From: Rhodobacterales bacterium
Lineage (GTDB): Bacteria > Pseudomonadota > Alphaproteobacteria > Rhizobiales > Stappiaceae
NCBI GenBank assembly: GCA_008107755.1
Contig: VIRH01000085.1
Location: 124,001-188,000 of the forward strand
Reading direction: 5' to 3'
Length of the DNA: 64,000 bases
Translations under genes and position numbers: made by a program
In this document: positions 35,460-44,752 of the stretch, one piece after another
How the letters are laid out: every line of letters starts with the position of its first letter
Numbering within the stretch: the first letter of the stretch is position 1
The notes under the pieces: generated by a model
What the model saw: only the letters and a program-made list of their open reading frames with translations
Databases searched by the model: none
Told to the model about the DNA's origin: nothing

Positions 35460-37625
35460 GTGTTTCGGATCAGCGCGATTCTGGTCATCATGGTGCTTTG
35501 CAGCATCGGCTTCATCGCGAGCCTGAGCTATATCGAGCACGCCCGCACGACGAGCAGCAATTCAGACGCTCTGGTCGACCGGGCAGCCCGCACCGCCGCG
35601 ACAGTTCTGTCTGTCGGCACCCATTCCGCCATCGTTGCCGAGGACGACGCAAAGGGCAATCCACAGGCGCTGCGCATCGCCGATGATCGCGGGAAAGACC
35701 TTCTGGCGCCGGACAGCAGCGTTGAAGAGCTGATCACACAGATCGCCCGCACGAATGACGGCACCGCCGCTCTCTTCACCTGGTCGAGCGAAAAGCGCGC
35801 CTTCGATCGTATCGCGACGACCGTGACCGGCACGGACGGCTCTCCCGCGATTTCGATCGAGACGGGGCACCAGGCTTTCGAACAGCTTTCCGACGGCAAA
35901 CCCTATATTGGCAACGTTCCGGCGCAGGGAGGCGAGCGCCTCGCCTATCTGATGCCCATCCTGACCACCTCCGGCAAGCTTGTGGGTGCCCTTGCGGTGG
36001 ACATTGGCTGGGCCGACGATCTTTCAGCGGCCCATTCCCGGCTTCGGATCAAGTTTGTCGCCGCCGCTCTGGTAATCCTGGCGATCGCGGTGCTGATCGG
36101 CAACCTGCTTTTGCGGCGAGAACTCCACCCCCTGCGCCGGCTTGCGAAGACCGCAGATGACCTCGCCTCCGGCATCCAGCCTGACGCCATTCCCTATTGC
36201 GACCGCAGCGGCGAGATCGGCGATCTTGCGCATGGCCTCGAAAAGGTGACCGACCTGCAGGACAAACTGCAGAAGCTTGCCTACACGGACCCGATCACGA
36301 CCGCCGGCAACCGGACACGCTATTTTGGCGATCTCAGCCGCGTTCTGAAGGACGCAAGAACACTGGGTCACACGGCCTCTCTCCTGCATCTCGATTTCCA
36401 AGGCTTCGCCAAGATCAACGACACTTTCGGGCAGCAGGTCGGCAATCGTGTGCTGCTGCAGGCCTACGCTCGCCTTGCCAACGTGTTCGGCTCGGGGTCC
36501 AAGATCGCTCGGATTTCCGGCGACGACTTCTGCATCATCATACCGTTCGACGGCGATGGCTCCCAGGCGGAGTGCAAGGCGGCCAAGGCGATCGAAGTGC
36601 TGTCCGCGGCCTTCTATCTGGAAGACACCGAGATCTGTATCGAGCCGTGCATCGGCATCGCATTGCTTCCGGCCGACGCTCAGGACGTTGAAACCGCCCA
36701 CCGGATCACGGGCCTTGCCCTGCGCGCCGCCGAAGAAGCCGGAGAGCCGTGCTATCGCCGCTTCTCCGCACCGCTGAACGAGCGCGTCCAGAACGAAATG
36801 CTGATCGAAACGCTGCTGCGCGTGGCGCTGCGGACGCAGCAGATGACACTTTACTACCAGCCGCAGGTCTGCCCGACAGACGCCCATCTGGTCGGCGTCG
36901 AGGCGCTTCTGCGCTGGCCGACGGAAAAACGTGGCTTCATTCCGCCTTCGGAGTTCATCCCGATTGCGGAAAAGACAGGACTTATTCTGGAACTTGGTCA
37001 ATTCGTCCTGAATGAAGCCTGCAAGCAGGCCGCCAAATGGGTCCAGGCCGGTTTTGATTTCGGACAGATCTCCGTCAACGTTTCACCGATCCAGTTCAAA
37101 CAACCCAACTTCGCCCGGACGGTGAAGGACGTTCTGGCCACCTATGGTCTGTCCCCGCGCGTGCTCTGCCTCGAGATGACGGAAAACGTCTTCATCGATA
37201 CCAGCGAGAAGATGGTTCTCGATATCCTGTCCGAGCTCCAGGACATCGGCGTACAACTTTCGCTCGACGATTTCGGATCGGGCTATTCGTCTCTGAGCTA
37301 CCTGCACAGCCTGCCGTTTCAGGAACTCAAGATCGACCGCAGCTTCCTCGCGAACGCGTGCAACCAACCGCAGAAGGAGCAACTCTTCCAGGCAATTGCC
37401 GGCCTCGGCCGGAGCCTTGGGTTGCGGGTGATAGCGGAAGGCGCCGAAACGGCAGAGGAATTCGCACTTTGCGCCGCCCATCGTTGTGATGGTGTGCAGG
37501 GCTATTTCTGTTCGCCAGCCGTGCCAGCGATGGATATCGAGACCCGCCTGGAAGCATTCCGGCGGTCGGTTTCGCTTCCCGCCACCGGCTCGCGCAGGAC
37601 ATCCCGCAAAGCGCGGCGGGCCTGA
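35460..37625 (+). CDS. Sensor GGDEF-EAL protein, probable c-di-GMP phosphodiesterase
   Basis: Inner-membrane protein of 721 residues. It has a TM segment at 3-22, a periplasmic Cache-type domain to about 185 (GTAALFTWSSEKRAFDRIAT, LMPILTTSGKLVGALAVDIG), a second TM and a HAMP-like linker (RELHPLRRLAKTADDLASG). GGDEF (about 270-430) has the altered signature RISGDDF and is probably inactive as a cyclase. EAL (about 445-700) keeps its catalytic set: EALLRW, NVSPIQF, EMTENVF, DDFGSGYSS, KIDRSF and AEGAET. It would lower c-di-GMP in response to a periplasmic signal. LapD-like architecture is similar, but LapD has a degenerate EAL. The start is GTG with no strong site. Confidence 0.88.
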   Translation: MFRISAILVIMVLCSIGFIASLSYIEHARTTSSNSDALVDRAARTAATVLSVGTHSAIVAEDDAKGNPQALRIADDRGKDLLAPDSSVEELITQIARTNDGTAALFTWSSEKRAFDRIATTVTGTDGSPAISIETGHQAFEQLSDGKPYIGNVPAQGGERLAYLMPILTTSGKLVGALAVDIGWADDLSAAHSRLRIKFVAAALVILAIAVLIGNLLLRRELHPLRRLAKTADDLASGIQPDAIPYCDRSGEIGDLAHGLEKVTDLQDKLQKLAYTDPITTAGNRTRYFGDLSRVLKDARTLGHTASLLHLDFQGFAKINDTFGQQVGNRVLLQAYARLANVFGSGSKIARISGDDFCIIIPFDGDGSQAECKAAKAIEVLSAAFYLEDTEICIEPCIGIALLPADAQDVETAHRITGLALRAAEEAGEPCYRRFSAPLNERVQNEMLIETLLRVALRTQQMTLYYQPQVCPTDAHLVGVEALLRWPTEKRGFIPPSEFIPIAEKTGLILELGQFVLNEACKQAAKWVQAGFDFGQISVNVSPIQFKQPNFARTVKDVLATYGLSPRVLCLEMTENVFIDTSEKMVLDILSELQDIGVQLSLDDFGSGYSSLSYLHSLPFQELKIDRSFLANACNQPQKEQLFQAIAGLGRSLGLRVIAEGAETAEEFALCAAHRCDGVQGYFCSPAVPAMDIETRLEAFRRSVSLPATGSRRTSRKARRA

Positions 37626-37722
37626 CCGGAAAGCCGGCGGAACCGAACGGCCCGATCGACGTTTCCCGCTGAGGACAGCGGCAATCCGGATTGACCGCGT
37701 GACAGAAACGAAAGATCGGACA

Positions 37723-38205
37723 TCAATGCTCGCTCGGGTACGTTCCCGTCACGAGGATCGGCGCAGCATCGAGCTTATGCGCGTTCATCATCTCGGCGAT
37801 CTTCTCCATGGCTTCCACCAGTCGCTCGCGCTCGCCTTCCGGCAGGCTGTCGAATTTCTTTTCGAAATCCTCATGCAGAAGCCCGGGCAGGTCGGAAGCA
37901 ACGCGGCGCCCCTCTTCCGTCAGACGCGCATGGACGATTCGCCTGTCGGACGTCGACCGGTAGCGCTCGACAAGACTTTTTTCTTCCAGCTTGTCGAGGA
38001 TGGTCACGACCGTCGCCGAGCTGAGATCCGAGTTCTCGGACAGGGCCTTTGTGGTGACCTCTCCCATATCCCGAACACCTTGCAAAACAACGATTTGCGG
38101 AATGGTCAGACCTGTCAGTCGCGACACCTCTCGCGACCGCAGATCGATGGCGCGCACGATCCTTCTGATGGCCTTCACAACGTGCGACGCTTGCAACGCC
38201 TCCAT
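37723..38205 (-). CDS. MarR family transcriptional regulator
   Basis: Protein of about 160 residues with the MarR winged helix: LTGLTIPQIVVLQGVRDMGE, recognition-helix region SENSDLSSATVVTILDKLEE, and the wing STSDRRIVHARLTEEGRR. The ATG at 38205 has a GAGGTG site; the longer frame crosses the promoter palindrome and is not family-like. It is divergent from the NAGGN operon and separated from it by a perfect operator-type palindrome, so it is the likely regulator of that operon and of itself. Confidence 0.9.
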   Translation of the reverse strand: MEALQASHVVKAIRRIVRAIDLRSREVSRLTGLTIPQIVVLQGVRDMGEVTTKALSENSDLSSATVVTILDKLEEKSLVERYRSTSDRRIVHARLTEEGRRVASDLPGLLHEDFEKKFDSLPEGERERLVEAMEKIAEMMNAHKLDAAPILVTGTYPSEH

Positions 38206-38223
38206 CGTAACACCTCTATTAAT

Positions 38224-38252
38224 TTGAACTCTAACGATTAGAGTTCTATATA
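38224..38252 (+). promoter_or_regulatory. Promoter and MarR-type operator of the NAGGN operon
   Basis: A -35 box TTGAAC (38224-38229), a 17-nt spacer and a -10 box TATATA (38247-38252) make a good sigma-70 promoter about 40 nt before asnO. The spacer is nearly filled by a perfect palindrome, GAACTCTAA-CGA-TTAGAGTTC (38226-38246). A dimer bound there would exclude RNA polymerase. It also lies about 20 nt upstream of the marR start on the other strand, which fits autoregulation. Confidence 0.75.
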
Positions 38253-38290
38253 GTGCTCGATCTTTTTTAGAAACGGAGAATTTTGACAAT

Positions 38291-40066
38291 ATGTGCGGCA
38301 TTTGCGGCGAAGTGGTATTCAGTGGCGCTCAGGCGGATGTGGTCCGGGTCAGCCGGATGGCGGACGCTATGGAAGCGCGCGGCCCAGACAGCATGGGCGT
38401 TACCCAACGCGGGCGGGTCGCATTCGGCCACCGGCGCCTCAAGATCATCGACCTCAGCGAACGAGGCACCCAGCCCATGACGGACATGGCGCTCGGCCTG
38501 TCCCTCGTCTTCAACGGCTGTATCTACAATTACCAGGAACTGCGGTCGGAGCTGAGCGCCAAGGGTTACGCGTTCTTTTCCACCAGTGACACCGAGGTCA
38601 TCCTCAAGGCCTGGGCGGAATGGGGCAAGGACTGTTTCTCCCGCTTTCACGGCATGTTTGCCGTCGCCATTCACGAGCACGACAGCGGACGCATCCATCT
38701 GGCGCGCGACCGCTTCGGTATCAAGCCACTTTATTACAGTGAAGCGGACGGCCGCCTCGCTTTCGCCTCTTCCCTGCCCGCGCTTGTCGCCGGCGGCAAC
38801 ATCGACAAGTCGATCGACCGTGTCGCGCTTCACCACTACATGAGCTGGCACGCCGTTGTCCCGGCTCCGCGCACGATCCTCAACGGCGTACGCAAGCTTC
38901 CCGCCGCGACGGTCCGCACACTCGAGGCCGACGGCGCGTCCAGCGACTATACCTACTGGGAACCGCGGTTCGAGAAATCGCCGGAAGACATGGCGCGCTC
39001 CGCTGAAGAGTGGAACGACATGGTTCTGGAAGGTCTGCGCACTGCCGTGCGTCGCCGCATGGTGGCCGACGTTCCTGTCGGCGTTCTCCTGTCCGGCGGC
39101 GTCGATTCCAGTCTGATCGTCGGGCTTCTGGCGGAAGAAGGACAGAAGGGTCTTGCAACCTTCTCAATCGGCTTCGAGGAAGCGCACGGAGAAAAGGGTG
39201 ACGAGTTCCAGTATTCGGATCTCATTGCAGACCATTACGGCACCAACCACGAAAAGATCTTCATCCCTTCGTCAGAGCTGCAGGAAAACCTGCCGGGCGC
39301 GATCCGGGCGATGTCGGAACCGATGGTGTCCTACGACAATATCGGCTTCTACCTGCTCTCGCGGGAGGTTTCCAAACACATCAAGGTGGTTCAGTCCGGC
39401 CAGGGAGCGGACGAGGTTTTCGCCGGCTATCACTGGTATCCCAAGCTGACCGGATCCAACAAGCCGGTGGAAGATTATGCGTCCGCCTTCTTCGACCGGT
39501 CCGAAGAGCAGATGACCGAAGCCGTGGCTCCGGCCTATCACTGCGACAAGGACGAAAGCCTCGCCTTCGTCACCGATCATTTCGCACGCTCCGGCGCCGA
39601 GGACCCGGTCGACAAGGCCCTGCGCCTCGACACCAACGTCATGCTGGTGGACGATCCGGTCAAGCGGGTCGACAACCATTCCATGGCCTGGGGCCTGGAG
39701 GCGCGCGTGCCGTTCCTCGACCATGAACTGGTTGAACTTGCCGGCCGCATTCCGGCGGAATTCAAGCTGGCGCAAGGCGGCAAGGGCGTCCTGAAGGAAG
39801 CTGCACGCAAGGTCATCCCGCACGAAGTGATTGATCGCCCGAAAGGCTATTTCCCGGTCCCTGCGCTGAAGTATATTCAGGGTGAATATCTGGACATGGT
39901 GCGCGATACGCTGTCCAGTCAGGCAGCCAGGGAACGCGGGCTCTTCAATGACGGTTATCTCGAAAAGCTTTACGCCGACCCGACCAAATACATAACCCCC
40001 CTGCGCGGCTCCGAACTCTGGCAGGTCGCCCTTTTGGAAATGTGGTTGCAGGCACAGGAGATATGA
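38291..40066 (+). CDS. asnO: N-acetylglutaminylglutamine amidotransferase
   Basis: Protein of 591 residues, class II glutamine amidotransferase fused to an asparagine synthetase domain. Cys2 of MCGICGEVVFSG is the N-terminal nucleophile. The synthetase part has the pyrophosphatase loop VLLSGGVDSSLIVG. It is of the type that makes the terminal amide of N-acetylglutaminylglutamine amide, an osmoprotectant of rhizobia and pseudomonads. The assignment is strengthened by the order asnO-ngg-M42 peptidase, which is specific to this pathway. The GGAG site and the promoter at 38224 precede it. Confidence 0.93.
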   Translation: MCGICGEVVFSGAQADVVRVSRMADAMEARGPDSMGVTQRGRVAFGHRRLKIIDLSERGTQPMTDMALGLSLVFNGCIYNYQELRSELSAKGYAFFSTSDTEVILKAWAEWGKDCFSRFHGMFAVAIHEHDSGRIHLARDRFGIKPLYYSEADGRLAFASSLPALVAGGNIDKSIDRVALHHYMSWHAVVPAPRTILNGVRKLPAATVRTLEADGASSDYTYWEPRFEKSPEDMARSAEEWNDMVLEGLRTAVRRRMVADVPVGVLLSGGVDSSLIVGLLAEEGQKGLATFSIGFEEAHGEKGDEFQYSDLIADHYGTNHEKIFIPSSELQENLPGAIRAMSEPMVSYDNIGFYLLSREVSKHIKVVQSGQGADEVFAGYHWYPKLTGSNKPVEDYASAFFDRSEEQMTEAVAPAYHCDKDESLAFVTDHFARSGAEDPVDKALRLDTNVMLVDDPVKRVDNHSMAWGLEARVPFLDHELVELAGRIPAEFKLAQGGKGVLKEAARKVIPHEVIDRPKGYFPVPALKYIQGEYLDMVRDTLSSQAARERGLFNDGYLEKLYADPTKYITPLRGSELWQVALLEMWLQAQEI

Positions 40067-40069
40067 TGA

Positions 40070-41851
40070 ATGGCCGAACATGAACAGTCCCGGCCCAAGC
40101 GGGCGTTCGACCATCGCCTGAAGCGCATGCGCGAGCATGGCCTCAAACCAGAGTTCCGTGTTGACGAATCCGATGCCCAGAAGAACCGCTACATCAATTG
40201 CGGCTGGGGTCGGCTCGTCTTCGCCAACACCTATCAGAACACGGCAGACCTGGTGGATGTGCTGCGCAACGAACGGGCCGACCGGCGCGATATCGCGTTC
40301 TATGTGCGCGATCCGCACGTGCTGGTCGGCAGTGCGCCGCAGGAGCTCTTTCTGGACCCGTCGCACACGTTCCGGCTGAACCTTTCGACCTACCGTCCGG
40401 CGCGCAGCCGGCGCAAGGGTTTCACCGTGCGCCGGCTGTCCTCGCGCAGCGATGCGGAGGCGGTGAACGAGCTTTATATCAGCCGTGGCATGGTGCCCGT
40501 TCCGCCAGAGTTCTTCTGGTCGGATCTCGACCCGCGTTCGATCACCGTTCTTGTGGCGGAAGAAGAGGAAACCGGCGCCATTGTCGGCACGGCGATGGGC
40601 GTCGACCACGGGCGTGCGACCAACGGCGCTGATCGTGGCAGCTCACTCTGGTGCCTTGCGGTCTCGCCCCAAGCGCGCTTTCCCGGCATCGGTGAAGCGC
40701 TCGTCAGACGAACGGCCGAGGTTTTCAAGGGCAAGGGTGCTCCGCATCTCGATCTGTCGGTTCTGCACGACAACGATCTTGCCATCGGCCTTTATGAAAA
40801 GCTTGGTTTCGATCGGGTCCCCTATTTTACCGTCAAGCGCAAGAACACCATCAACGAGGCGCTATTCGCAGGCCCCGCGATGGAGGACAAGCTCAATCCC
40901 TATGCGACGATCATCGTCAACGAAGCCCGCAGGCGCGGCATCCAGGCCGAGATCATCGACGCTGAAGGCGGCTTTTTCCGCCTCAATTATGGTGGCCGCT
41001 CCGTCGCCTGCCGGGAATCCTTGAGCGAATTCACCAGCGCCGTCGCCATGTCCATCTGCGACGACAAGGCAACCACGCGGCGCATCGTTCAGCGCGCCGG
41101 CGTGGAGGTCCCCAACCAGACGCTGGCAGGCGAGACGGACGATCTGGCCGCCTTTCTGGAAAAGCACGGCTCCGTTGTCGTCAAGCCTGCCCGCGGCGAA
41201 CAGGGCAAGGGCATTGCCATCGGATTGACGGAACTCGATGACGTTCTGAAGGCTGTCGATGTTGCACGGACCTATTCCAACGACGTGCTGGTGGAGGAAT
41301 TCGTCACCGGGCAGGATCTGCGCCTCGTGGTGATTGATTACCGCGTGGTCGCGGCCGCGCTTCGGAAGCCGGCGGAAGTGACCGGGAACGGCAAGTCGAC
41401 GATCCAGGAACTGATCGACAGCCAGTCCAGGCGACGATCTGCCGCCACGGGCGGTGAATCCAAGATTGTCGTGGATGACGAGGTTCACCGCTGCCTTGCC
41501 GCCAAGGGCTATGATCTCGGCGACACGCTGAAGGAAGGCCAGACGCTTGCAGTGCGCAGAACCGCCAATCTTCACACCGGCGGCACCATTCACGACGTCA
41601 CCGGTGAAACCCATCACACCCTGATAGAAGCAGCGATAAAGGCGGCTCGAGCGATCGAAATTCCTGTCACGGGCATTGACTTGATGGTCAAAGACCCCCG
41701 ACAACCAGAGTATCGTTTCATCGAAGCCAACGAGCGGCCGGGGCTCGCAAATCACGAACCTCAGCCGACAGCGGAGCGCTTCGTTGATTTTCTTTTCCCC
41801 CTGTCGGTGCCTCAGCCCGTCAGGACCACACTGCACCGGGCTGGTACATGA
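40070..41851 (+). CDS. ngg: N-acetylglutaminylglutamine synthetase
   Basis: Bifunctional protein of 593 residues. The N-terminal GNAT domain (about residues 110-270; SLWCLAVSPQARFPGIGEAL is the acetyl-CoA loop) acetylates glutamine, and the C-terminal ATP-grasp ligase (about 290-590) joins it to a second glutamine. Ligase motifs include VVVKPARGEQGKGIAIGLTE, VEEFVTGQDLRLVVID and YRFIEANERPGL. The ATG is 4 nt after the asnO stop. The next gene overlaps its stop by 4 nt (ATGA), so the three are one translational unit. Confidence 0.93.
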   Translation: MAEHEQSRPKRAFDHRLKRMREHGLKPEFRVDESDAQKNRYINCGWGRLVFANTYQNTADLVDVLRNERADRRDIAFYVRDPHVLVGSAPQELFLDPSHTFRLNLSTYRPARSRRKGFTVRRLSSRSDAEAVNELYISRGMVPVPPEFFWSDLDPRSITVLVAEEEETGAIVGTAMGVDHGRATNGADRGSSLWCLAVSPQARFPGIGEALVRRTAEVFKGKGAPHLDLSVLHDNDLAIGLYEKLGFDRVPYFTVKRKNTINEALFAGPAMEDKLNPYATIIVNEARRRGIQAEIIDAEGGFFRLNYGGRSVACRESLSEFTSAVAMSICDDKATTRRIVQRAGVEVPNQTLAGETDDLAAFLEKHGSVVVKPARGEQGKGIAIGLTELDDVLKAVDVARTYSNDVLVEEFVTGQDLRLVVIDYRVVAAALRKPAEVTGNGKSTIQELIDSQSRRRSAATGGESKIVVDDEVHRCLAAKGYDLGDTLKEGQTLAVRRTANLHTGGTIHDVTGETHHTLIEAAIKAARAIEIPVTGIDLMVKDPRQPEYRFIEANERPGLANHEPQPTAERFVDFLFPLSVPQPVRTTLHRAGT

Positions 41852-43038
41852 CACTGCTGAACATCGACATTTCCTACCTTGCCGGAAAGCTTCAGGATCT
41901 TTTGAAGATCCCGAGCCCGACCGGGTATACGGACGAGATCGTCAGGCACGTCTCCAAGGAGCTGGATGCGCTCGGCGTCTTCTATGAGATCACCCGCCGG
42001 GGCGCCGTGCGCGCCCGTATCTCAGGCAAGAAGCGCAAGCCCGCCCGGGCCTTTGTCTCCCACGTCGACACGCTCGGCGCGCAGGTAAAGTCGCTCAAGA
42101 GCAACGGCCGTCTGGAACTCGTGCCGATCGGACACTGGTCTGCACGGTTTGCTGAAGGCGCGCGCACCACGATCTTCTCGGAGAATGGCGCCTATACCGG
42201 CACCATCATGCCGCTCAAGGCATCCGGGCATACCTACAACAAGGAAGTCGATGAACTGCCTGTTGGCTGGGAATTCATCGAACTGCGTGTGGATGCCTAT
42301 TCCAAATCGGTCGATGACCTCCACAGACTGGGAATAGACGTTGGCGATTTCGTTGCGATCGACCCCGCTCCGGAGTTTCTGGAGAATGGTTTCATCGTCT
42401 CCCGTCACCTCGACAACAAGGCGGGCGTTGCCGTCATGCTTGCGGCCATCAAGGCTCTGACAGAAGCAGACGTGGAACCGACCGTCGATATCTTCTGGCT
42501 CTTCACGATCGCCGAGGAAACCGGCCATGGCGCACAATCCATCCTGACACCGGATATCGCCTCCCTGGTCGCCATCGACAATGGCACCACGGCACCGGGG
42601 CAGAATTCGGACGAGTTCGGCGTCACCATCGCGATGGCAGACCAGACCGGCCCGTTCGACTTCCACCTGACGCGCAAGATGGTCCAGTTGTGCCGGGACA
42701 ACGACATAAAGTACCAGAAGGACGTTTTCCGCTTTTATCGCTCGGACGCCGCAACGGCGATCGAAGCCGGCGCCGATGTGCGCACGGCGCTCATAACCTT
42801 CGGCGTCGACGCAAGCCACGGCTATGAACGCATTCACATGCATGCCCTGCGCTCGCTGGCGGAGCTGGCCACCGGATACGCGTTGAGCCCGGTCGAAATT
42901 CAACGCGATGCCCGCGAATTCGGCGATATCAAGGGCTTCACCCGGCAGCCGACCATCGACGCGGATCAGCACCTTCACCCGCATACCGAAGCGCCGGAAC
43001 CGGAGCCCGAGCCCGAGCCCGAGCCCGCCGAAAGCTGA
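41848..43038 (+). CDS. NAGGN-system M42 family metallopeptidase
   Basis: Aminopeptidase-like protein of 396 residues of the M42 family. Metal ligands are visible in FVSHVDTLG (His, Asp), SRHLDNKAGVAVML (Asp), TIAEETGHGAQ (Glu pair) and a late His in YERIHMHALRSLAEL. M42 genes of this subfamily occur only with asnO-ngg and may degrade or remodel the dipeptide. The C-terminus is a Pro-Glu repeat (PEPEPEPEPEP) unlike the folded family core, encoded by tandem GAGCCC hexamers. The ATGA overlap with ngg shows coupling. Confidence 0.9.
   Translation: MTLLNIDISYLAGKLQDLLKIPSPTGYTDEIVRHVSKELDALGVFYEITRRGAVRARISGKKRKPARAFVSHVDTLGAQVKSLKSNGRLELVPIGHWSARFAEGARTTIFSENGAYTGTIMPLKASGHTYNKEVDELPVGWEFIELRVDAYSKSVDDLHRLGIDVGDFVAIDPAPEFLENGFIVSRHLDNKAGVAVMLAAIKALTEADVEPTVDIFWLFTIAEETGHGAQSILTPDIASLVAIDNGTTAPGQNSDEFGVTIAMADQTGPFDFHLTRKMVQLCRDNDIKYQKDVFRFYRSDAATAIEAGADVRTALITFGVDASHGYERIHMHALRSLAELATGYALSPVEIQRDAREFGDIKGFTRQPTIDADQHLHPHTEAPEPEPEPEPEPAES
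43003..43026 (+). repeat. Hexanucleotide (GAGCCC) tandem repeat
   Basis: Several copies of a GAGCCC-type unit code for alternating Pro and Glu at the end of the M42 peptidase gene. Because the unit is 6 bp, slippage would change tail length without a frameshift. Confidence 0.7.
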
Positions 43039-43115
43039 GCCGGCCACTCATCAGATACGATCAAGCTCCCATGGGCGGCGCAACCAGGTTGTGCCGCCTT
43101 CTTGTTTGGGTCTGA

Positions 43116-44291
43116 TCAATGAACGCGTCGGCCCTTGAGCCATGCCTGGCGGACTACGGGATGGCCCTCGTGAACGGCCACCTGCAGAAGGTCGGCGCGC
43201 TTGCCTTCGGCGATTTCGCCGCGGTCGTTCAGCCCCGCCACGTCCGCCGGCGTCGTGCTGACCAGACGAAGGGCTGCGGGCAGATCTTCGGCGAACTCGT
43301 CGCTGAAGGCCACGTGGAACGCAGCGTCGAGCAAGGATCGCGGCACGTAGTCCGAGGCGAGGATATCGACAAGCCCTTCCGCCATCAGTGCACTGACGGC
43401 AACATTGCCCGATTGCGAGCCGCCTCGAAGGACGTTTGGCGCACCGCCCACCACATGCATACCGCTTGCCTTAGCCTTTCGGGCCGCGTCGACGGTGCAC
43501 GGGAATTCGGAAACCGTGATCCCCTCCCCGAGCGCTTCTTCTATGTGGTAAAGCTCCGTGTCGTCGTGGCTGAGAAGCGGCAATCCGTGCTCGTGGGCAA
43601 GTGCCACAACGGCCGGACGCATCTCGCGGCTGATATCATCGGATTGGCTCAGGAGCTCTTGTGTCGTGCGCTCGACCGCCGCGCGGCTCTTGCCAGTGTC
43701 GGCCATCTGGCGCTGAATATATCCCTCGATATCCGTACTCTGCCTGCGACCGGGCAGATGCTCCATCACGGAGACCATCCGGACGATGTCCTTGCCGATA
43801 TTCTCGCCCGTCAGCCGTGCCGTCTCAGGATCCGTGATCTCGCACCTGAGGTGAACGAGGTGCTCCGCGCGCAGGAGGCCCGCCGTCTGCGCCTTTTCCA
43901 GCGCGTCGATCATCGGTGCCAGAATTTCCCGACGGTCCGGGTTCTGGATCGTTGCACCCACACAAAGACTGTCGAAAACGGTCGTGATGCCGCTGCCGAT
44001 GATCTGGGCATCGTGGGCAAGCGCCGCCCGCAGCGGATCCCAGCGCACATGTGCCCGCGGCAACACATGCTTCTCGAAATGGTCGGTATGGACGTCGACA
44101 AGACCTGGCACAAGAAAATCGCCATCCATGTCGATGCCTTCATGCGGAACAGTGCCGGTATCGACCGAGGCTATCAGACCATTCTCGATCATGACATGCC
44201 CGACGACGACGTCATCCCGCAGGACAAGTCTGGCATTCTTCAAGATAGTCACGGTTTCGCCTGACAGCACGGATCGGCCCGCGTAGGTCAT
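43116..44291 (-). CDS. phnM: Alpha-D-ribose 1-methylphosphonate 5-triphosphate diphosphatase
   Basis: Amidohydrolase-fold enzyme of 391 residues of the C-P lyase pathway, removing pyrophosphate from the ribosyl triphosphate intermediate. Features are the metal motif VDVHTDHFEKHVLPR, the PhnM-typical SHDDTELYHIEEALGEGI and FPCTVDAARKAKASGMHVVG, and the late Asp in ILASDYVPRSLL. It has a clear AAAGGAA site. No phnGHIJKL gene is in the window, so it is an orphan or the pathway is encoded elsewhere. It is convergent with the NAGGN operon. Confidence 0.9.
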   Translation of the reverse strand: MTYAGRSVLSGETVTILKNARLVLRDDVVVGHVMIENGLIASVDTGTVPHEGIDMDGDFLVPGLVDVHTDHFEKHVLPRAHVRWDPLRAALAHDAQIIGSGITTVFDSLCVGATIQNPDRREILAPMIDALEKAQTAGLLRAEHLVHLRCEITDPETARLTGENIGKDIVRMVSVMEHLPGRRQSTDIEGYIQRQMADTGKSRAAVERTTQELLSQSDDISREMRPAVVALAHEHGLPLLSHDDTELYHIEEALGEGITVSEFPCTVDAARKAKASGMHVVGGAPNVLRGGSQSGNVAVSALMAEGLVDILASDYVPRSLLDAAFHVAFSDEFAEDLPAALRLVSTTPADVAGLNDRGEIAEGKRADLLQVAVHEGHPVVRQAWLKGRRVH

Positions 44292-44752
44292 CTGATTTCC
44301 TTTGGATGCGATTGTCGAACAGGCGAGGAAGGCATCCCCGCAGGCAGGAAAGTTCTTTTAGCCTCGAATGGCTGGCACATTGTGACGAATTGCAAAAAAC
44401 ATGACAGCGCGAGACGTAAACGCACCAGGACAGAGGCCGAGGAAATCTCGAGGGCGTCGTTCCATTACCAGGAGACAGTCGTCATCATAAAAACATTCTT
44501 GATTATGACTCTAGGTCAGGTTGAAGGAATTTCCGTTAACAATTCAACGAATCATCGTCAAAACCCGCAACGGAAATTGTTAACAACTTTCAGATTTTAG
44601 CTCCAAATTTTCTTAACGAGCGGATTTTCGGCTATTTTAGTTGCCCTTGCGCAACACCGTCGAATTTTAGTCGTTTTTCGTTCTAATTGCAGCTTTTGAA
44701 TGCATGTGTCGTAGAATACTGTTTTGAGAATTAAAGTGAATGGCGATGGACG
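44292..44752 (+). promoter_or_regulatory. A+T-rich upstream region of the adhesin-export operon
   Basis: This 461-bp spacer precedes the TolC-like gene. It contains a perfect 10-bp inverted repeat, GTTAACAATT (44535-44544) and AATTGTTAAC (44575-44584), with arms 30 nt apart; the centre is less A+T-rich. The stretch from 44580 to 44740 is the most A+T-rich of the region. A long regulated leader and nucleoid-protein control are plausible. I did not find convincing -35/-10 boxes or a real gene here. Confidence 0.45.

Noticed and set aside
44382..44600. 72-codon frame before the TolC-like gene
   Set aside because: No ribosome site, and it covers the inverted repeat and A+T-rich control region.
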